A stretch of 64,000 nucleotides of DNA, from contig JAZGUH010000362.1 of assembly GCA_037893225.1 (NCBI GenBank), positions 411,501 to 475,500 of the forward strand, read 5' to 3'. The DNA comes from Hippasteria phrygiana. Its lineage: Eukaryota > Echinodermata > Asteroidea > Valvatida > Goniasteridae. Made by a program: the position numbers and the translations under genes. Below, piece by piece: positions 12,401 through 27,400 of this stretch (within the stretch, counting starts at the first letter, position 1; the number at the start of each line of letters is the position of its first letter). The notes under the pieces are model-generated. The model did not search any database. It had not been told where the DNA came from and was given only the letters and a program-made list of their open reading frames with translations.

Positions 12401-15400
12401 TGGCTAGCGGGATGCCGCGCTATGCGCGGCACGCTAGTTTTTTTTCCCGTGGGTGTATCAATTTCAAAACTGTTTTTATGAGAAAGCATGTTTATTCATT
12501 AGAATAGAACAGAACGTCACAGAATTGTTATTGCTAGTCAACTAGTTACAGTAAAATTCATAACGGCTGTTGTCGATATGCTACATACTATAGTCTAGTG
12601 GATAGTGGGATTTGCTATGCATTAAAAGGTCCCTAGTTCGAATCCACCTGCACCCATTTTTATTTATTGTAATATCTTTGGGATATTTTTAAGTTAAGGG
12701 GAAAAAGAGACCGAGAACCTAAGTGCTGTGCAGTGATCAATGCAACAACTGAATTAATCATGAAAAACTTAGAAAAGTCGTGCCACAAGTCTTGGGTGGT
12801 CGTGAGTATAGTCTTGGATATTCGCACGACCGAAATCCGTCGCAGAGAGGTTTTTGATATTGTTAAAAAACCTTGCTGCGACTGAAGTATAGTCACATCT
12901 TGTCGCAGCCTAACTAGTCTTCATTTGTCGTGCGACGGTCGAGCGATGGTCGTGGGACAAGGTGGTCCTTCATTGTCTTGGTTGATCGTAGGATTCTCCT
13001 GTCGTACGACAGTCCACGACTTTCCACGACTAGTACTGGCACGACTTGTCGTGCGAGTAGACCTGATTGCACAACTAGTTGCACGACTAAGCAAGACTAG
13101 TCGTGCGACTCCACGACAAGTCGTACGAATAGTCGTACGATTGGTCGTAGCCATTCGTGCGACAGGACTTTACCACTTGTACGTAGTCTTGGGTAGTCGT
13201 GCGACAGTCGTGCGATTAGTGGTGCTATCAGTCGGCAACAAGTCTTCTACAGGTTGCACGACTAGTCTTACAATGTGACTGCCATGCTCAAATCGCAGGA
13301 AATAACCACGACTATATACCCACGACCGGCCCTAGTCGCACGACTGAACTAGTCGCGGGAAATCGCAGGTCCTTCTAGACTGGGGCTTTACTGTTGCATT
13401 TACGAGTGTTATAAGATCAAGGTGCGGGTCCGTGCTATTTAAATTGTTTGGTAGGACCGAGGGGGATGAACTAAAAAGTTCCGGAATGATGGAAATATGA
13501 TAAACAGACAAGACAATCTTAACGGGGCTGAATATGATATATTATAATGGTTCTGAGGAGACCTTGTTGGGTGATTTGATTTGGATATAAAATAGAAAAG
13601 GCCGTGATCACACAGTTGACAAAGATACTGAGACGCACTCTAGATCTCCTGCGGGTTTTCTCAACTGGTGAAACTCGACAAAAATTCAGGCTCATGTTTG
13701 CTTTGAGGCTAGACGCGAATCCCCGCCGAGAAACCACAGCGATTCCCTACCTCCGAGTCGACTTCAATTCAACGGACGACTTCAATTCAACGGACGACTT
13801 GTCTCAACGGAAGACTTGTCTCAACGGAAGACTTGTCTCTACGGACGACTTGTCTTCCCATCAGACGCAAAAATACGGTCGAGGTGTCTCACCGGTCGAG
13901 TTGTCTCGAGTCGAGTCGGCCAACGGTCGAGTTGTCTGAGCCCCGACGGTTTAATAATAGAGAGATATTTCTTGCATGTAACAAGTAATTTTTCCGCAGA
14001 TCACACACCATCACCGATGTTGCCTGCCCGGTCCCGCCCGGCACCTTCCAATTCCCCGTCGTATCTCCCTCGCGTCGATCGTCACAGTTGCAAGACGTCG
14101 CATGCAAACACGAGCGGTGAACTTGACACTGCAGCCGCAAGCGCATAGCTAGATAGCCGGCCGGCAAAGCATAGCGCAGCTTCGATCGCTAACTTACCAG
14201 CGCCCATTCGGCCAGTAGTTATAGTATAGATAGCTACCAGACTATTGTGCAACTTCATGGCAGCTCTTTTTCGTATGTGCGCGTGCGTGAAGAGAAAATG
14301 TTTCTCATTTTTAGACAGAATTGACACATGCGCACTAGTTTCCACCATTTTTCGGGGGGAGATTTAACGAAATTCCCAAGACGTTGTTACCACTGGCGGT
14401 TCGTGGCTATTAAGTCGTGATAACGCCATCTCGCGGCGGCCGGTTATCGCGTATATGAAATAAAATTTAGAGTTTTTGATAACATGTGAGGTACACTTTG
14501 TTTTAAAGGGTTAGTGATGTACGCAGCCGAAAAGAAGGCATTACAACAGTGCAGTGAAAACGGGTATCTTTTACGGGCTAATTAGGCACTAATTAGTTTT
14601 CGGCTGAAGCCTATACCAAAATTAAGTGTGCCCAGAAGCATAGTCTTGTAGATTATGAAATAAAAGTTGGAGTTTTTGATAACATGTGAGGTACACTTTG
14701 TTTGAAATGTTGCATTCACCTTTCATTATTTCTAAAAGCTTTGAAAAATAACAGGAAATGTGATGATTACCGTTGGGCAGCTAATTTAACAGTAATTACT
14801 TCATCAAAATTACAAAAATGGTTTATAAAACTGTGGCTTATGTTGTGCGTTTTAATATGTTATGAAAAAAGTATTGTTATTTGTCGTTTTTTATGAAAAA
14901 TTCGTTAAATAAGCGAAGTGAACTTTCTAAAAAATATATCACCTTTTACCGCATGCGTTATAGATTTTTCGACTCTTGCTGAATACGCGGATTAATCCGC
15001 GGCCGAATACGCGGCCAGAAATCAGGCCGAATCCGCGGCTACCTTGAGCCTGGTTCGATAGGTGGCGCTTCAATTATATATTGCAAACTCGTTATATATT
15101 TTAACGTTTGACTATATATTTGCAACTCGCTATATATATTGCAATTGTCGTTCTATTATATTGGTTTGGTTCTCTATATATTGGTTTGGTTCTCTATTTA
15201 TGAGTTTGGTTCTCTATATATTGGTTTGGTTCTCTATTTATGAGTTTGGTTCTCTATATATGAGTTTGGTTCTATATATATGAGTTTGGTCCTATATATA
15301 TTTGTTTGGTCCTATATATATTCGTTTGGTCCTATATATATTTGTTTGGTCCTATATATATTTGTTTGGTCCGACATATATTTGTTTGGTCCGACATATA

Positions 15401-18400
15401 TGTGTTTGGTCCGACATATATGTGTTTGGTCCGACATATATTTGTTTGGTCCGACATATATTTGTTTGGTCCGACATATATTTCGTTTGCGAATAAAGTC
15501 ATAAAGGGCGCCTCATACAATCCTTCATCCAAAACAATACAACGGTCGACGCGTTGGGCCCGGGCGCGGTGAACTTCACATTTCCGGACAACACAACACA
15601 CACATAGTACATACACAAAAAACCGCACCCAGAGGGTGATGACCGCACCGCGTCCTATTTAATCGTGCGTGCTCGCCAAGTTATGAATAATTCATTTGTC
15701 AAGGTCAAACTCAATCGCTGATTGGCTCCCCCGGAAAGTCGGGGGAGAATGTCGAAAAAGTAATGAAAAAGTTAAGACCCGCGGACAGAAATATCCAAGA
15801 CCTTCGTGGAAGTGAAGAACCGAGCAAAGAACAGTAGAATCGATTCTTGTCAGAGCGCGTAATATATAAAACATTATCGAATACAATCAGAATCGATTTA
15901 CTGAGAAACAGCGCCCTCGTTCGGAAGGAAAAAAGGAACACGAAGGTCTTGGAACCAAGACTAATAGGTGTACTGCACAGTGTTGGATTTTGACAGGTTG
16001 AGGACACTTCCTGGTAAAAATGCCTAGTGGGTATAGTGTATTTTAAACCTTTTTTTTAGGGGGGGGGGAATTTTATCGCAACGGATATTACGGGAAAAGG
16101 CATTTACAGATATGACAGAGCATTTGGCAGAGCTGATAACACAGTTGTAAGCAGTGTTCATACTTTGTGGGATTCAGCATAGTAAATTAAATGATTAAAG
16201 CTGTGGAGTTTGAGTTTAAGCCGTCAACGGAGTCATGAGAAGATGTGAAAAAACTTCCGTTTCAACATTATTTTTTCCACGTTTATATTGTGCTATTGTT
16301 GATTTTTTTTCTCGAAGATGACAGCATTTCAGATGGAAATATTTTTTGGGAGGACAACAGTGGACATTACCAAAGTTATACATTTAAATTACCTGCATTT
16401 ATAAGGGTGGTATCAAGGCTGTGCTTTGGACAGACACGCTCCAAATGTTGATTATCATCGTCACCATCGTCACAGTCATCATCAAGGGAAACATCGAGAT
16501 GGGTGGCATCGAGAATGTCTGGAGAATTGCTGAGGAGGGCGGACGAATACAGTTCCTGAAGTGAGGTTTATAGGGATGATTTGTAATAGGGCGCCACCAA
16601 GAGTTTATAACGGAGAGGGAATTGTGTGCACTGCACATTTTGAAAAGGTCAACCTGTCCGCCGGTGTCGACCGCCGGTGTCGACCAGTGGTGTCGACCCT
16701 CTCAAATGCGCAGTGCGTACATTGGCCTCTCCGTTACAAACTCATGGTGGCGCACTGTATTGCATGCGCTTCACCCCAATTTACGGCTTAGCCTAGTAAC
16801 TATACTCGTAAACTATAAAATTATCCTATTCCGTGCGCAATAGCTAACTAAATTCTTACCTCATCTCAGGTACCTCTTTGCAAACTCCTTCATTGAGCTT
16901 CGTGAGACTTGCGGTAGGGCATCTTGATAAGAGACAACGATCTTTCCTGAAGATCAGATTATAGATTACTTAGTATATGAGGTATCTATCCAAAACAATT
17001 AAGTAAAAACTGCCGACGTCCAAGTTAGTGTCCCCTTATGAAATAGTACGTGGTTTTGCCATGGTAAATCCATGGTAAATCCATGGTATACTGACCGTGG
17101 CCAATATGGATTTTGCACCATGTTGAAAGGCGAGTGTATGTAGGCTTTAGCACCCATACCCCGTGTTTATGCTGTATACCAAAGACATTCCACTGTCCTT
17201 CTGTTTGTACCGTTATTTTTTGTAACCTCACTCGTTGGTTTTGAGCATGTTGTCCAACCGAGGACCTTTCGTCCTCGGTCTCACCATAAACACCTATACT
17301 GATCACCGGTCAACATCAGCAACCCTACATTTTCTTGCATATACGGACATGACTTGTGGGTACGTAGATGCCTCGTGCTCAGTTATTGATTTTGACCTGA
17401 TCTGGTTAAGTGGCCTATCACCCAGCAAACCATTTAACGTTTTCGGCACGTTTTCTGAACGTTTTCTTATGTTTTGCGGACGTTTCCAAAAACGTTTTTT
17501 GGACGAAAGTTTGTGGACAGTTTTGGACGTTTTAAAAACGTAACTTTGTGACGTTCTGAGAACGTTCCAAGAACTTTCCCAGAACATGAAAAACGTATTA
17601 AAAACTTACGAACACTAACTAAATGTATATTTACTGGAATTAAGCTACGTTGCCAGATAGTAAGTGCAAATTTACAGAAATGAATGGAGTGGGAACCAGA
17701 CTAAATAGAAGTAACTTATTACACCCATGTGGGAACTTTTGGGGCAGGTCTGAATAGCCCTTTAGTGGCCCCAAAACTGTATGGGGCCCAATATGGGCAA
17801 CCCAATTGGGACCACTCAGTTGCCCATCAAAGGCCCAACAAGGCCCCACTTGGCTTGTTGGCTGGGATTGTATATGCAAAGATACAATATATAAAGCTAC
17901 GAATGTTTACAAATACGATAACCTACTACATACTACAAACTAGGCATTGTCGTGAGTTACCTATATATTCAACTTTTCCTGCCATGATGAAGTCATGGTT
18001 TTCCATGAACAATTACAATATTTGAATACAAAAGGAGATTTAATACAATTGTTCATCTATGTTTGCAAAAGTCCATATTTCTATGTAAAATCGTTTGAAT
18101 AATTACACATTATGGTCAAGAAAGTGTGATTTTAGACTAAACACAAAAATTTTACATGACTTTTGTGAACACAAATTTCCTCAGTTATGATTGGTCAGTT
18201 GGTACGTCAAAAAAAAACGTTTTTTAAAAGTCACAAAAGAACGTTTAATGTTGGTACATTTTGCAACGTCCAAAAAACGTTACGCGAACGTTCTGTAAAA
18301 ACGTATAAAAGACCTCCGAGTTATACGTAAACTGAAACGTTTAAGACACGTATTAAAAACGTTTTTTAAACGTTTTGTGTTAGTTTCTGTACGTTTGATT

Positions 18401-21400
18401 TCAAAGTTTTTTAAACGTTCGGGGAAATACGTTTCTAAAACGTCACTAGAAGACCGTTTAATTTATGTACATTTTCTGACGTCCGAAAAACGTTTTTCAA
18501 ACGTCGCAAAAGACCTTTTCATGTAGGTACATTTTCTAACGTCCGCAAAACGTTGTTAGAACGTCCTAGAAAAACCTCTGTATTGTACGTAATCTGCAAC
18601 GTTTTATACGCGTTTTAAAAACGTCCTTTTAAGACGAAGACGTAAATGACATAGTAGAACCTAACCAAAACGTTGTTTGAACGTTTTGTGTGTCCTGGGC
18701 ATGTAGTTGATACTAATTTCATAGTATAAGTTTGATTCTTATGTGATATCCGATTAGAGTAAATTCACACTGTAGGCCTATATTTTGTAGGCTTGCAACT
18801 AGCTATGCGTCCAGTTTAAACGAATCCGACCAAGCTTTGATGAGTTGAATGAATTGGCCTTCCACACCATGCAGTAATAAGCTGCGCTTTGTATGACTGC
18901 GAGCATTGAGACACACCTCAGCTTAGAGGTAGTGTACACGATTAGTAATCCTCCAATTGTTTTGTTACTGAATTATTACGAAATACCTTACTAGACTGTA
19001 AGTTAATAGCAGTCTCAATCATCTTGTGAAATGATAGCACCTGCTGTGCTGTCTTTAAATTTCAAGAAAAGTTGAAATTGATATCGTTTTCCAACGATTG
19101 TTACGCGTAACAATCGTTGGAAATAGTCTAGTTCCCCGACCTGATAATTCCCTGAAATCTATAAGTTGCTTCGTTTTGTCTAAAGTATAGTAAGGGAACC
19201 AGACTACTAGAACAGAATTTTTCTCTTTACGGTTTTTGCCAGCATCTATGTACACAACTTGAAACGGGTCAATGATGCAGTATTTGCTATAGTACGCTAT
19301 AATATACTAACCGCCAAATTCATTTATTTCTCAATTTCAGCAAAAGCCAATCGTGTATACTACCTTTAATTGGGGTTGACAAAAGGACTGTTTGTGGCAA
19401 CACGCAAACAATGGCCGCCCATGTCGCACATAACAAAGAAGGTCGAATTCGTTTGTCTGATACGCAGACCACTCACAATTATTCTCACCTGAGCTTTATT
19501 GCTTTATTTATGCCGGTTAAACGATCCTTTTTTCCCCAGTGTCAGTCCCGATCCCACTGAATACTACACCATATGGGGACTGCTCATTGGCCAATTCGGA
19601 ACTGCAGCCACGTTGCATATTTGCAACCAATACATGGTCCAACGTTATCTGACATGCAAAAGTGTCATCGTTGCAAAAACGTAAGTTCAAGGCCGGATCC
19701 CAACCATTATTCGATTGATTTCAGGTCAGAAGTTAAGTAATTTGCAGTTCTTCAATGACTGTGGCTTAATTGGTTATGTTGATAATCTGGTCGTCATGTT
19801 TGCTTTGCTTTGTTTGGCTTTGGTTCACATCCTATTTGGTGTGCAAAAGATACTGATTGATTGTTTACTTAATATTGTTTGGGGTAACCTTGATCGTGGG
19901 TTATTGTTATCTTGATCGTGGGTTATTGGTACCTTGAACGTGGTTATTGGTTCATTGAAATCTTGTTTGTGGGTGGATGGATCATGGTCGATCATAGGTA
20001 TTGATTCGTGGTCTGTATTGGTTCATTGGCTCATATAGTAGGTGGTTATTGGTTCTTGGAAATCGTGGTCATGGGTTGAATTCTTTCCCCACAGGAATTG
20101 GTTCGTGGTAACCGTGATCGTCGGTCATTGGTTCGTGGTCAGTGGTTGTTGGTTAAAGGAAACATGCTTCTCAAACTGGCCGGATCACATTTTATTTCAT
20201 GAATAAATTCATTTATACGTATTAAATGTGAATTAAAAGCCCAACTGGTTCAAGTGAAGTTTTAGTGTGATTATTTGCCGCCCAAAAATTGACCCCCCCC
20301 CCCCCCCCACCCTTTTTGAATTTGTTGAGACTCAAATTGAGGGCGCTGTTCGTGACGTAGACCAAGGCACCGAAATTCATGGATCAACTGGACCCGGTAA
20401 ATGACGCATGTACATCGTATACACAAGTAGGCCTACACTAGGTCTACACGTGCAATTTCGTAAGTTGCAACAACATCGAACTTACCCTGATTTTCTCCCT
20501 TTTAGCGAAGGCTCCTCGGAAAATGGGCCGTTTAACTGCTTTCGCCTGTACTTTAATACTCATATCTGGGAACTTTGTTGGGATGGCAGTGGACTTGAGC
20601 ATATTTTTAATGGTCATCCCATGATTTGAAAATACCAGTATCGAAACACGACGGCTCAAAGTGGTCGCTACATAACGCTCTTGTCACCTTCACTTTCGCC
20701 GTCCAAATTCTCCGATATTTCGCATCAGTTGGAAATAAATGAAGGCTTACTCCAGCCTTCGTTGTTTTGCTGCACCCAGCAACCACACACCTTGTCGGCA
20801 TGGCCGAAAAACACTATATTTTGCTTAGATTTTGGACGAATGTACACTCAATGCATACGCGTGATGAATGAGGCCGGCTCGAGCAGAATATGTAATGTGC
20901 CTCGGTCTACGTCACACACTTATGTTAATGAGGGTCCCACTCAGGGGGCGGAGTAGCTTGGACAAACATTTTCAAGAATTTTTTTCTCATATTTAATCTG
21001 GGAAATAATTGTCTCTGGACACAAAATATCATTGTCAAGATAATACTTTATTGTTTTAAGCAGGAATAATGCAATATAAATCCTAAATCATGTTTCCTTT
21101 AATGGAACTCGTGGTTGTGACTTGATGGTTCGTGGTCGATCATGGTATTGCTTCGTGGCAGCCGTGATCGTTGGTTATTTGTTCGTGGTCGTTGGTTAAA
21201 TTTTGTTCGTGGTCAGGGGTTATTAGTTCGTGGAAATCGTTGCGGCCGCCGTGGGTTGATGGTTTATAGTCGATAATGGGTATTGCTTCGTCGTTGGTTT
21301 TTTTGTTCGTGGTCATGGGATTTGTTCGTGGAAATCGTGGCCATGGGTTTTTGGTCCGTGGTTATACATGTAGGGTTTTGGTTATCACTCTTTTTTCCCA

Positions 21401-24400
21401 CGTTCTACATCAACTGTGAGCTGTTTTCTCACTATCAGGTCCAAGACAAGATTTAACTAAATGTTTTCTCAACAGGGCCCTCGTGGGCTTTATGGTCGGG
21501 TCTACGGTGTTCACATTTCTGTGCGTTCTGGGCGGAGTTACTATCTATGCTTACTACGCCGGCTGTGATCCGCAAGCCAGGGGACTGCTCACTCGAGAAG
21601 ACGAGGTGAATAAGCCAGTTCGATATCTCGAAGGTCAAAGGTTATTCGGAATAAAATTGCTGACGTAATGTCACGCGATGTCACGGGAACGCCCATTCTG
21701 ATTGACTTTAACACGTGCGCGTTGTGCGAGCAGCTTTTGCGTCCACACGCGCGCGTTAGGTCACGCGGGTCATTCCGGATTGTGCACATGCGCAGTTGAA
21801 ATACCGAACTGGCTTATTATTCAGCAAACCTCTTGTCTGCTAAATCATATTCTGTATGCCCTAAATGTCTGCCAAATGAAATTTCAATTAATTAACACTC
21901 CGGTTCCCGTTGAAAAGCCTGTGCCTACTGTTATATTCAGATATGCCCGGCGGTATGCGCACGCATCGTGTTTTGCATAAATCTGGTTAAAGTTATGCAA
22001 ACAAAAGTGCAAAACACAATGCGTGCACATACCGCCGGGACATTTCAATACAAATGTAAACAAATGACGTCAGGCACATTGTCTATTGCCGATATTTTGA
22101 GGCAAGACGAACTCTCAATTCAGAGAGAAAAAATTAGATTTCTTGATGGAAATAACTATTTAACTGAGGGACGAGATACATTCGCGAGATTCATCTGATT
22201 TGTGCGCCAGGGTTAACTGGGTACACCTTTCCAGCAAAATGAACAGTCGACCTGCAGGTTTCAGCAAATCAATTGCTTGATTTTGTTACACTTTGGAAAT
22301 TACACTTGGACCCGACACTTCTCACTTCGGATAGCACGGTGTTTCCTTGCAGATATTGCCGTACTTTATCATTGAGATTTTCCAGGGGGCACCAGGCGTG
22401 GCTGGTATCCTGCTATCTGGCATATTTGGAGCCGCTCTCAGGTAGAATTTGTTCTTGTTGTCTTTTCGAAACCGATTGTTTTCCACTCGGATACTATTAG
22501 GAAAATACTGCACTCGGGCATCTCTGGTTATACATTATTCAAGTCAAGATGTGATAACACTTTGATATACGCCCCTCATTAAAGTAAAAAACAAAATCGA
22601 ACCCTTTAATTTTTGTGTTCGGTATGGAGCTTTTTGGTGTGGAACTGTCGATTCCTATTGTGTTCCGTCACCGATAGAAGTGGTTCCTCACGTTACGTTA
22701 GTCAACATTGGGCTTAATTTTTCTGCAGAATATATCGGCATCGTATACCTGTCTGCAAAATATACTTCTTGCCATTTTAAGGTGATTTTTTTTCCAACCT
22801 GCCATTTTTTGCGTCAGGAAAACTACACTTTGGCGATAATTTAGAGATGATTTATAATTCACAGTTAATAAAGATAACGGATAACATCTGGGATTAAAAC
22901 AGCGACCAATTAGAAGGTATACGTGTTCAGGGCCGCTAGTCAGAAGTTAGAGCGTGGTCCATGGTGAAGTTAGGGCGTGGTCGATGGACCACGCCCCAAG
23001 TGTGGGGATCTCTCCATGTAGGCACGACTTTCTATCATACGATATCATTGAATATCTAAAAGATGAGTTTTAATTTCCATAATGGCTCCATCGTGGCTTG
23101 TTTCGTGATCTCATATTCACGTTGATACCCAGAGTTAAGTGTGTTCCCGCCAAAATTGAAGTATTGGGATATACATGTGTTATTCTTGTTTTCAGCACGC
23201 TGTCGTCTGTTCTGAATAGCGTGGCCACCGTACTCGGAGAGCACCTTATCAAACCGTGCTGGAAGAGTCTTGGCGATGAGAGGTACACGCAAGCATTGAA
23301 GGGCATTGGTAAGTTCGTCTCTACTTCTATCTTCGTAAACGGTTGTGGGTTATTTAAGCTTGAGCAAACTAAAGGCTTCTTCAATTAGCCTCCACAGATC
23401 CGGAGCAGGCCCCTCCAAAAACAGTTGTTTATGGAGGTCGTGGGTTCGAATCCCGCCCGAGTAAAGCCTGTGATTTTTTTCGCACAGGCTCTCGGAAAGC
23501 GCTGAGTATGCAGTGCTTCATATATTACGTCGGGACAGGGTAAAAGAGAAAACATCTCTGTTCTAATTTAGTTGTTTATTTTTACAACAGTGTCGCACTG
23601 CTTGTTTATAGCATTGAACCTTTTATGACTTTTTGGTCAGTGTCTTAGGCACATTTTGACGCAAATTTATAGAAATCAGACCGTTCTCGCGCAAAACAAT
23701 CTTTTTCGACACTGAGTGAAAACTGCCGTGATTACTTAAATAACACTGTACATAGGAACCGTGCATCACTTCTTGGTCGAGATCTAAGGGTGAGGGGGAA
23801 ATGAGAGGACCCCTCCCCCCAAAATAATAAAAAAATAAAAACGCCCACTGTAAAACTACATGTTCTGAACACAAAATTGAACGCAAAACTTTTCAACACG
23901 TTCCTGATAAACACTGAACACGTTTGATTTGAAACCCAGTTAAACGTGTTTAAACCTATACGCTTATAAACACATTGTATTTATGATATAAACACCCACG
24001 TGTTTATATGTTCTAAATAGTATTTAGAATATAAACGCGTTATATGTTCACTGGTTTTACAGTGTGGGGTTAACTTTTTTTTTCAAACTGACCCAGCGGC
24101 GTAACTAGGGTTGAATTAGGGGGGCACCTGGGGGTGCACCAATTTTTTAAGGGGGGGCACCAATGGCAACAGATGTATTGTTTGTGTGCAATTCGAAATT
24201 TCAAATGGGGGCACCCGGGGGGGCACGGACCTCCGGTGGGAGGAACGTGCCCCCCGTGCCCCCCCCCCCCCCCCCGTAGTTACGCCACTGATGACTGACC
24301 ATCAAAGTTTTCATAACAATACCATTTAAAAAAGTTTGAATTTTGATATGATTAAATTGGAGTAACATATTTTGGAAGTGCAACTGAAGATTGATCATTT

Positions 24401-27400
24401 TCCGCTGGCTATTTGTATTTTTCAGCGACGCTTTTTGCACTGATCACGTTCGGTATGGCGTTCTTGATGCCGCTTATGGGAAGCGTCACGCCTGTAAGTT
24501 TAAAGGTCACACATTTTTCAAAGTACTTGATGGTAGTGTGTGAAATCATAGAGCGCCCTCTTTCTCATGATTGGACGTATTCCAGCCACGCTTTGCCCGT
24601 CATAACTGCTTTTAAAAGCCTTTGAATTTTGCTCGTGCCAAAACATACAAAGACGCCCCCAACGTACACCACACAGAAGAGGAATCATGCAGTACAACTC
24701 CATTGCAACTTGTTTTCACGGAATTTGCGGGTTTTTATTTGAAGTGAGAGGAAGGGGCGGTTTCAATGCTTTAAAAAATGTTTCTAGTTTGCTCATGCAA
24801 GAGGGCGCTATCTTTGTTTGGTAATAGAAGGAACCCCATATCGAAAATTCATATTATATGCTAAAGTTTCTCCAAAGATGACGGGTTAATACTATTTAGA
24901 AAAAATGGCTACATATGGGTTTCAAACGAGGTTTTTAGTACAGCAATCCTCTGAAAAAATGGAATCCTTTCCATGAAGACGTTCGAATTTTTGGTACACA
25001 AATTTTTCTCTTGCTTGCAGACGATGTTTGCCATAGGAGGGGCTTCAAATGGGCCAGTATTGGCTTTGTATCTTTTGGGGGCGCTCTACCCTCGATGTGG
25101 AGCAAAGGTAGGCCAATGAGAGAAGAAAAAGATAGGTTCAATGATGTATGAAGATACTAGGATTGGCAGCATGCCAGCCAGTAGGCAATAATATTTTGAG
25201 CAAAGAATGAGATTGCTGTGACGACGCCATTTTGAGGTGACTGAAGGTTATTGAAGTTTACATAATTGCTTGGGAAAAAATTGTTTCACAGCCTGCAGTT
25301 TTTTTAATTTATGCAAGGTTTTTAAATATGAAATTTATGTCAATAAACGTGCAAATCATGAGTTTATTTAGCCCAAAATGGCGTCGTTACAACGCCCTGA
25401 TTGGCTCAAAATTAAAGCATTATTAAATGATTTCATTTACTTTAACCTTTAGGCCGCGTTCGCTGCTTATGTCTTTGGAGCAGCCGCAGGCATATGGCTC
25501 GGGGTCGGTAACATAATTTACGGTGGAACGTCCAACGCTGACTTACCTTTGTCCACTGACAGCTGTCCTGAGCTTAACATGACAACGGAAACTATGGCAA
25601 CGGACTACGTCACGGCAGTAGACTATACTGAGATACCAGTGGATGGTAGATTCACAACGGGCGATCCCGATATTAAAAGGTTTGTAAGCTAGAACTAAAA
25701 TCTGTATCTGTCATAAGGATGCCGTCATAGTGGATCCCGGTAGTGCAGTGCAGTTAATGCAAACGAATGGAATACGCGTGCGTGTAGCCTCACGGGCTGT
25801 GCATAGAGCGGGCCCGTATTTTGTACCTGGAAGTTCATGCTACAAACTTAAGACTTCATGTTGGGGTTTGAAGCCAATGAACCAAACAAATTTTGTAAGT
25901 TCATTATTAAGGATTATAGAAGTTTAAATTTTTGTAGGACCACGTTTTCTGTATCCAGTTTTAAGAACGTTGTTGGGGAAAATCGCCGTCAGATTCACGT
26001 TCAGTTTCATATCAAACCATGTGAATTTGATTTCATTTTCAAAGTGAACAAAGAAAACTGGCAGGAGCGGGATTCGAACCTGCGACCTCCGGACTACCGT
26101 ACCGGCGCTCTACCAATTGAGATATCTTGCCCTATGTTGGCGGTCTCCCAAATCTTTGTTCGGTTGGGCGCTACAGTCAGAAGTCATAATCCCGTATAGC
26201 CAGGGATCACGCCCAATTTGTTTAGGATGCAACCTGGGAAGAGACATTGTGGGGATCACTCAATGAGGATACGATTTTTTAAACTTATAATTCGTCAAAC
26301 AATCCACAAAGGAAACTAACAAGGTATATTTGAATTCATTTTTAAAGTGTTTTCACTTTGAAAATGTATTCAAATTTACCTAGTTTCCCTTGTGGATCGT
26401 TTGACAAATCATATGAATTTGAAATCATTTGATATTACCCGAACCGTCTAGTGGCTGCCCTCTATAGTAGACGCATCGATAACTTCCGCATCTAACTACT
26501 GATTGGGCTTTATGGACTGGTAACGCGCACGTTCTCCACTGAGTCCGTTGCACTTCGTCATCCAAACTACGTCACAAAAAGGCTAATCACCATGGGATGA
26601 TTACATGCAGAAATGTACCTTTTGATAAACTTATATAAATGGTTGGTTCTTCTATTTCGATCTTCATGTACATTGCTTTGTTTTTTCGTCGTTCATTAGT
26701 GACAGCTCAATCTTCCCGCCTTTTTTTATTAGCAGTGGACCGTTGTTTGGCCCCCTGTACTCCGTGTCAAGGGTCTGGTATCCAACCCTCACATGCCTGT
26801 TGTCTGTACTCGTTGGAGTAGTCGCCACGTTGATATTTGGTGAGTACAATAATAACATGAATCAGGTCAGGTCGTTGGTGTAATAATGAGAATCAAATTT
26901 AATGTTTCTTATTTATTTAAAGGCACTGGATAATAGATGTTTACACCTGTTCTGATAAAAAGTACCGGTAGGGTGTGGGGAAAACTACCCTCGAATTGTG
27001 CAGTTATAGCGAATTACTGGTGTTTGATCGGACTCAAAAAACGGTCACAAATAATTTTGCACAGGGAGCGCACTGAGCACGTAGAAGTATTTCAGAAATT
27101 CATTTTTCTCGTCATTAGTTGGAGAAAAAAACACGAAGACATTCCAGGCGCTATAAGGCCAGATAAAGCATGTAATACCTGGCTTTATAGGCCTACATAA
27201 AAAATGACCATGATAATGCATGTTTTAAAGAGGATTTGACGGTAGAGATCTTGAAAATATGGGACCCGATGATGCGTCTGCCTTGCATTGGCGAGTATTA
27301 CCTTCGTATTCAGTTAAGTAGCGTTAAACTTCCGGGTCCAAAATACGTAACACTCTATCCATGGAAAGCGCATGAACCACGCGCGCGCACACTCTATTTA

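Larger units (their letters stand above)
10097..15517. mobile_element. 5.4-kb fold-back transposon with 6-bp target duplication
   Basis: Flanked by exact CAATCC (10091-10096 and 15518-15523). Termini TATGAGGCGCCCTTTATGAC and GTCATAAAGGGCGCCTCATA are perfect inverted repeats. The left arm runs to ~11900 and the right arm from ~14465. Arms contain in order: a 20-bp subrepeat array (GGACCAAAC plus AT-rich filler), a TATATAGCGAGTTGCAA block, GCGCCACCTATCGAACC, then a ~190-bp block (AACATGTGAGGTACACTTTG) that is tandemly duplicated in the left arm. The centre (11900-14460) is unique and includes a C2H2-like exon. No transposase is recognised. It occupies intron 3 of the SLC5 gene. Confidence 0.85.
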
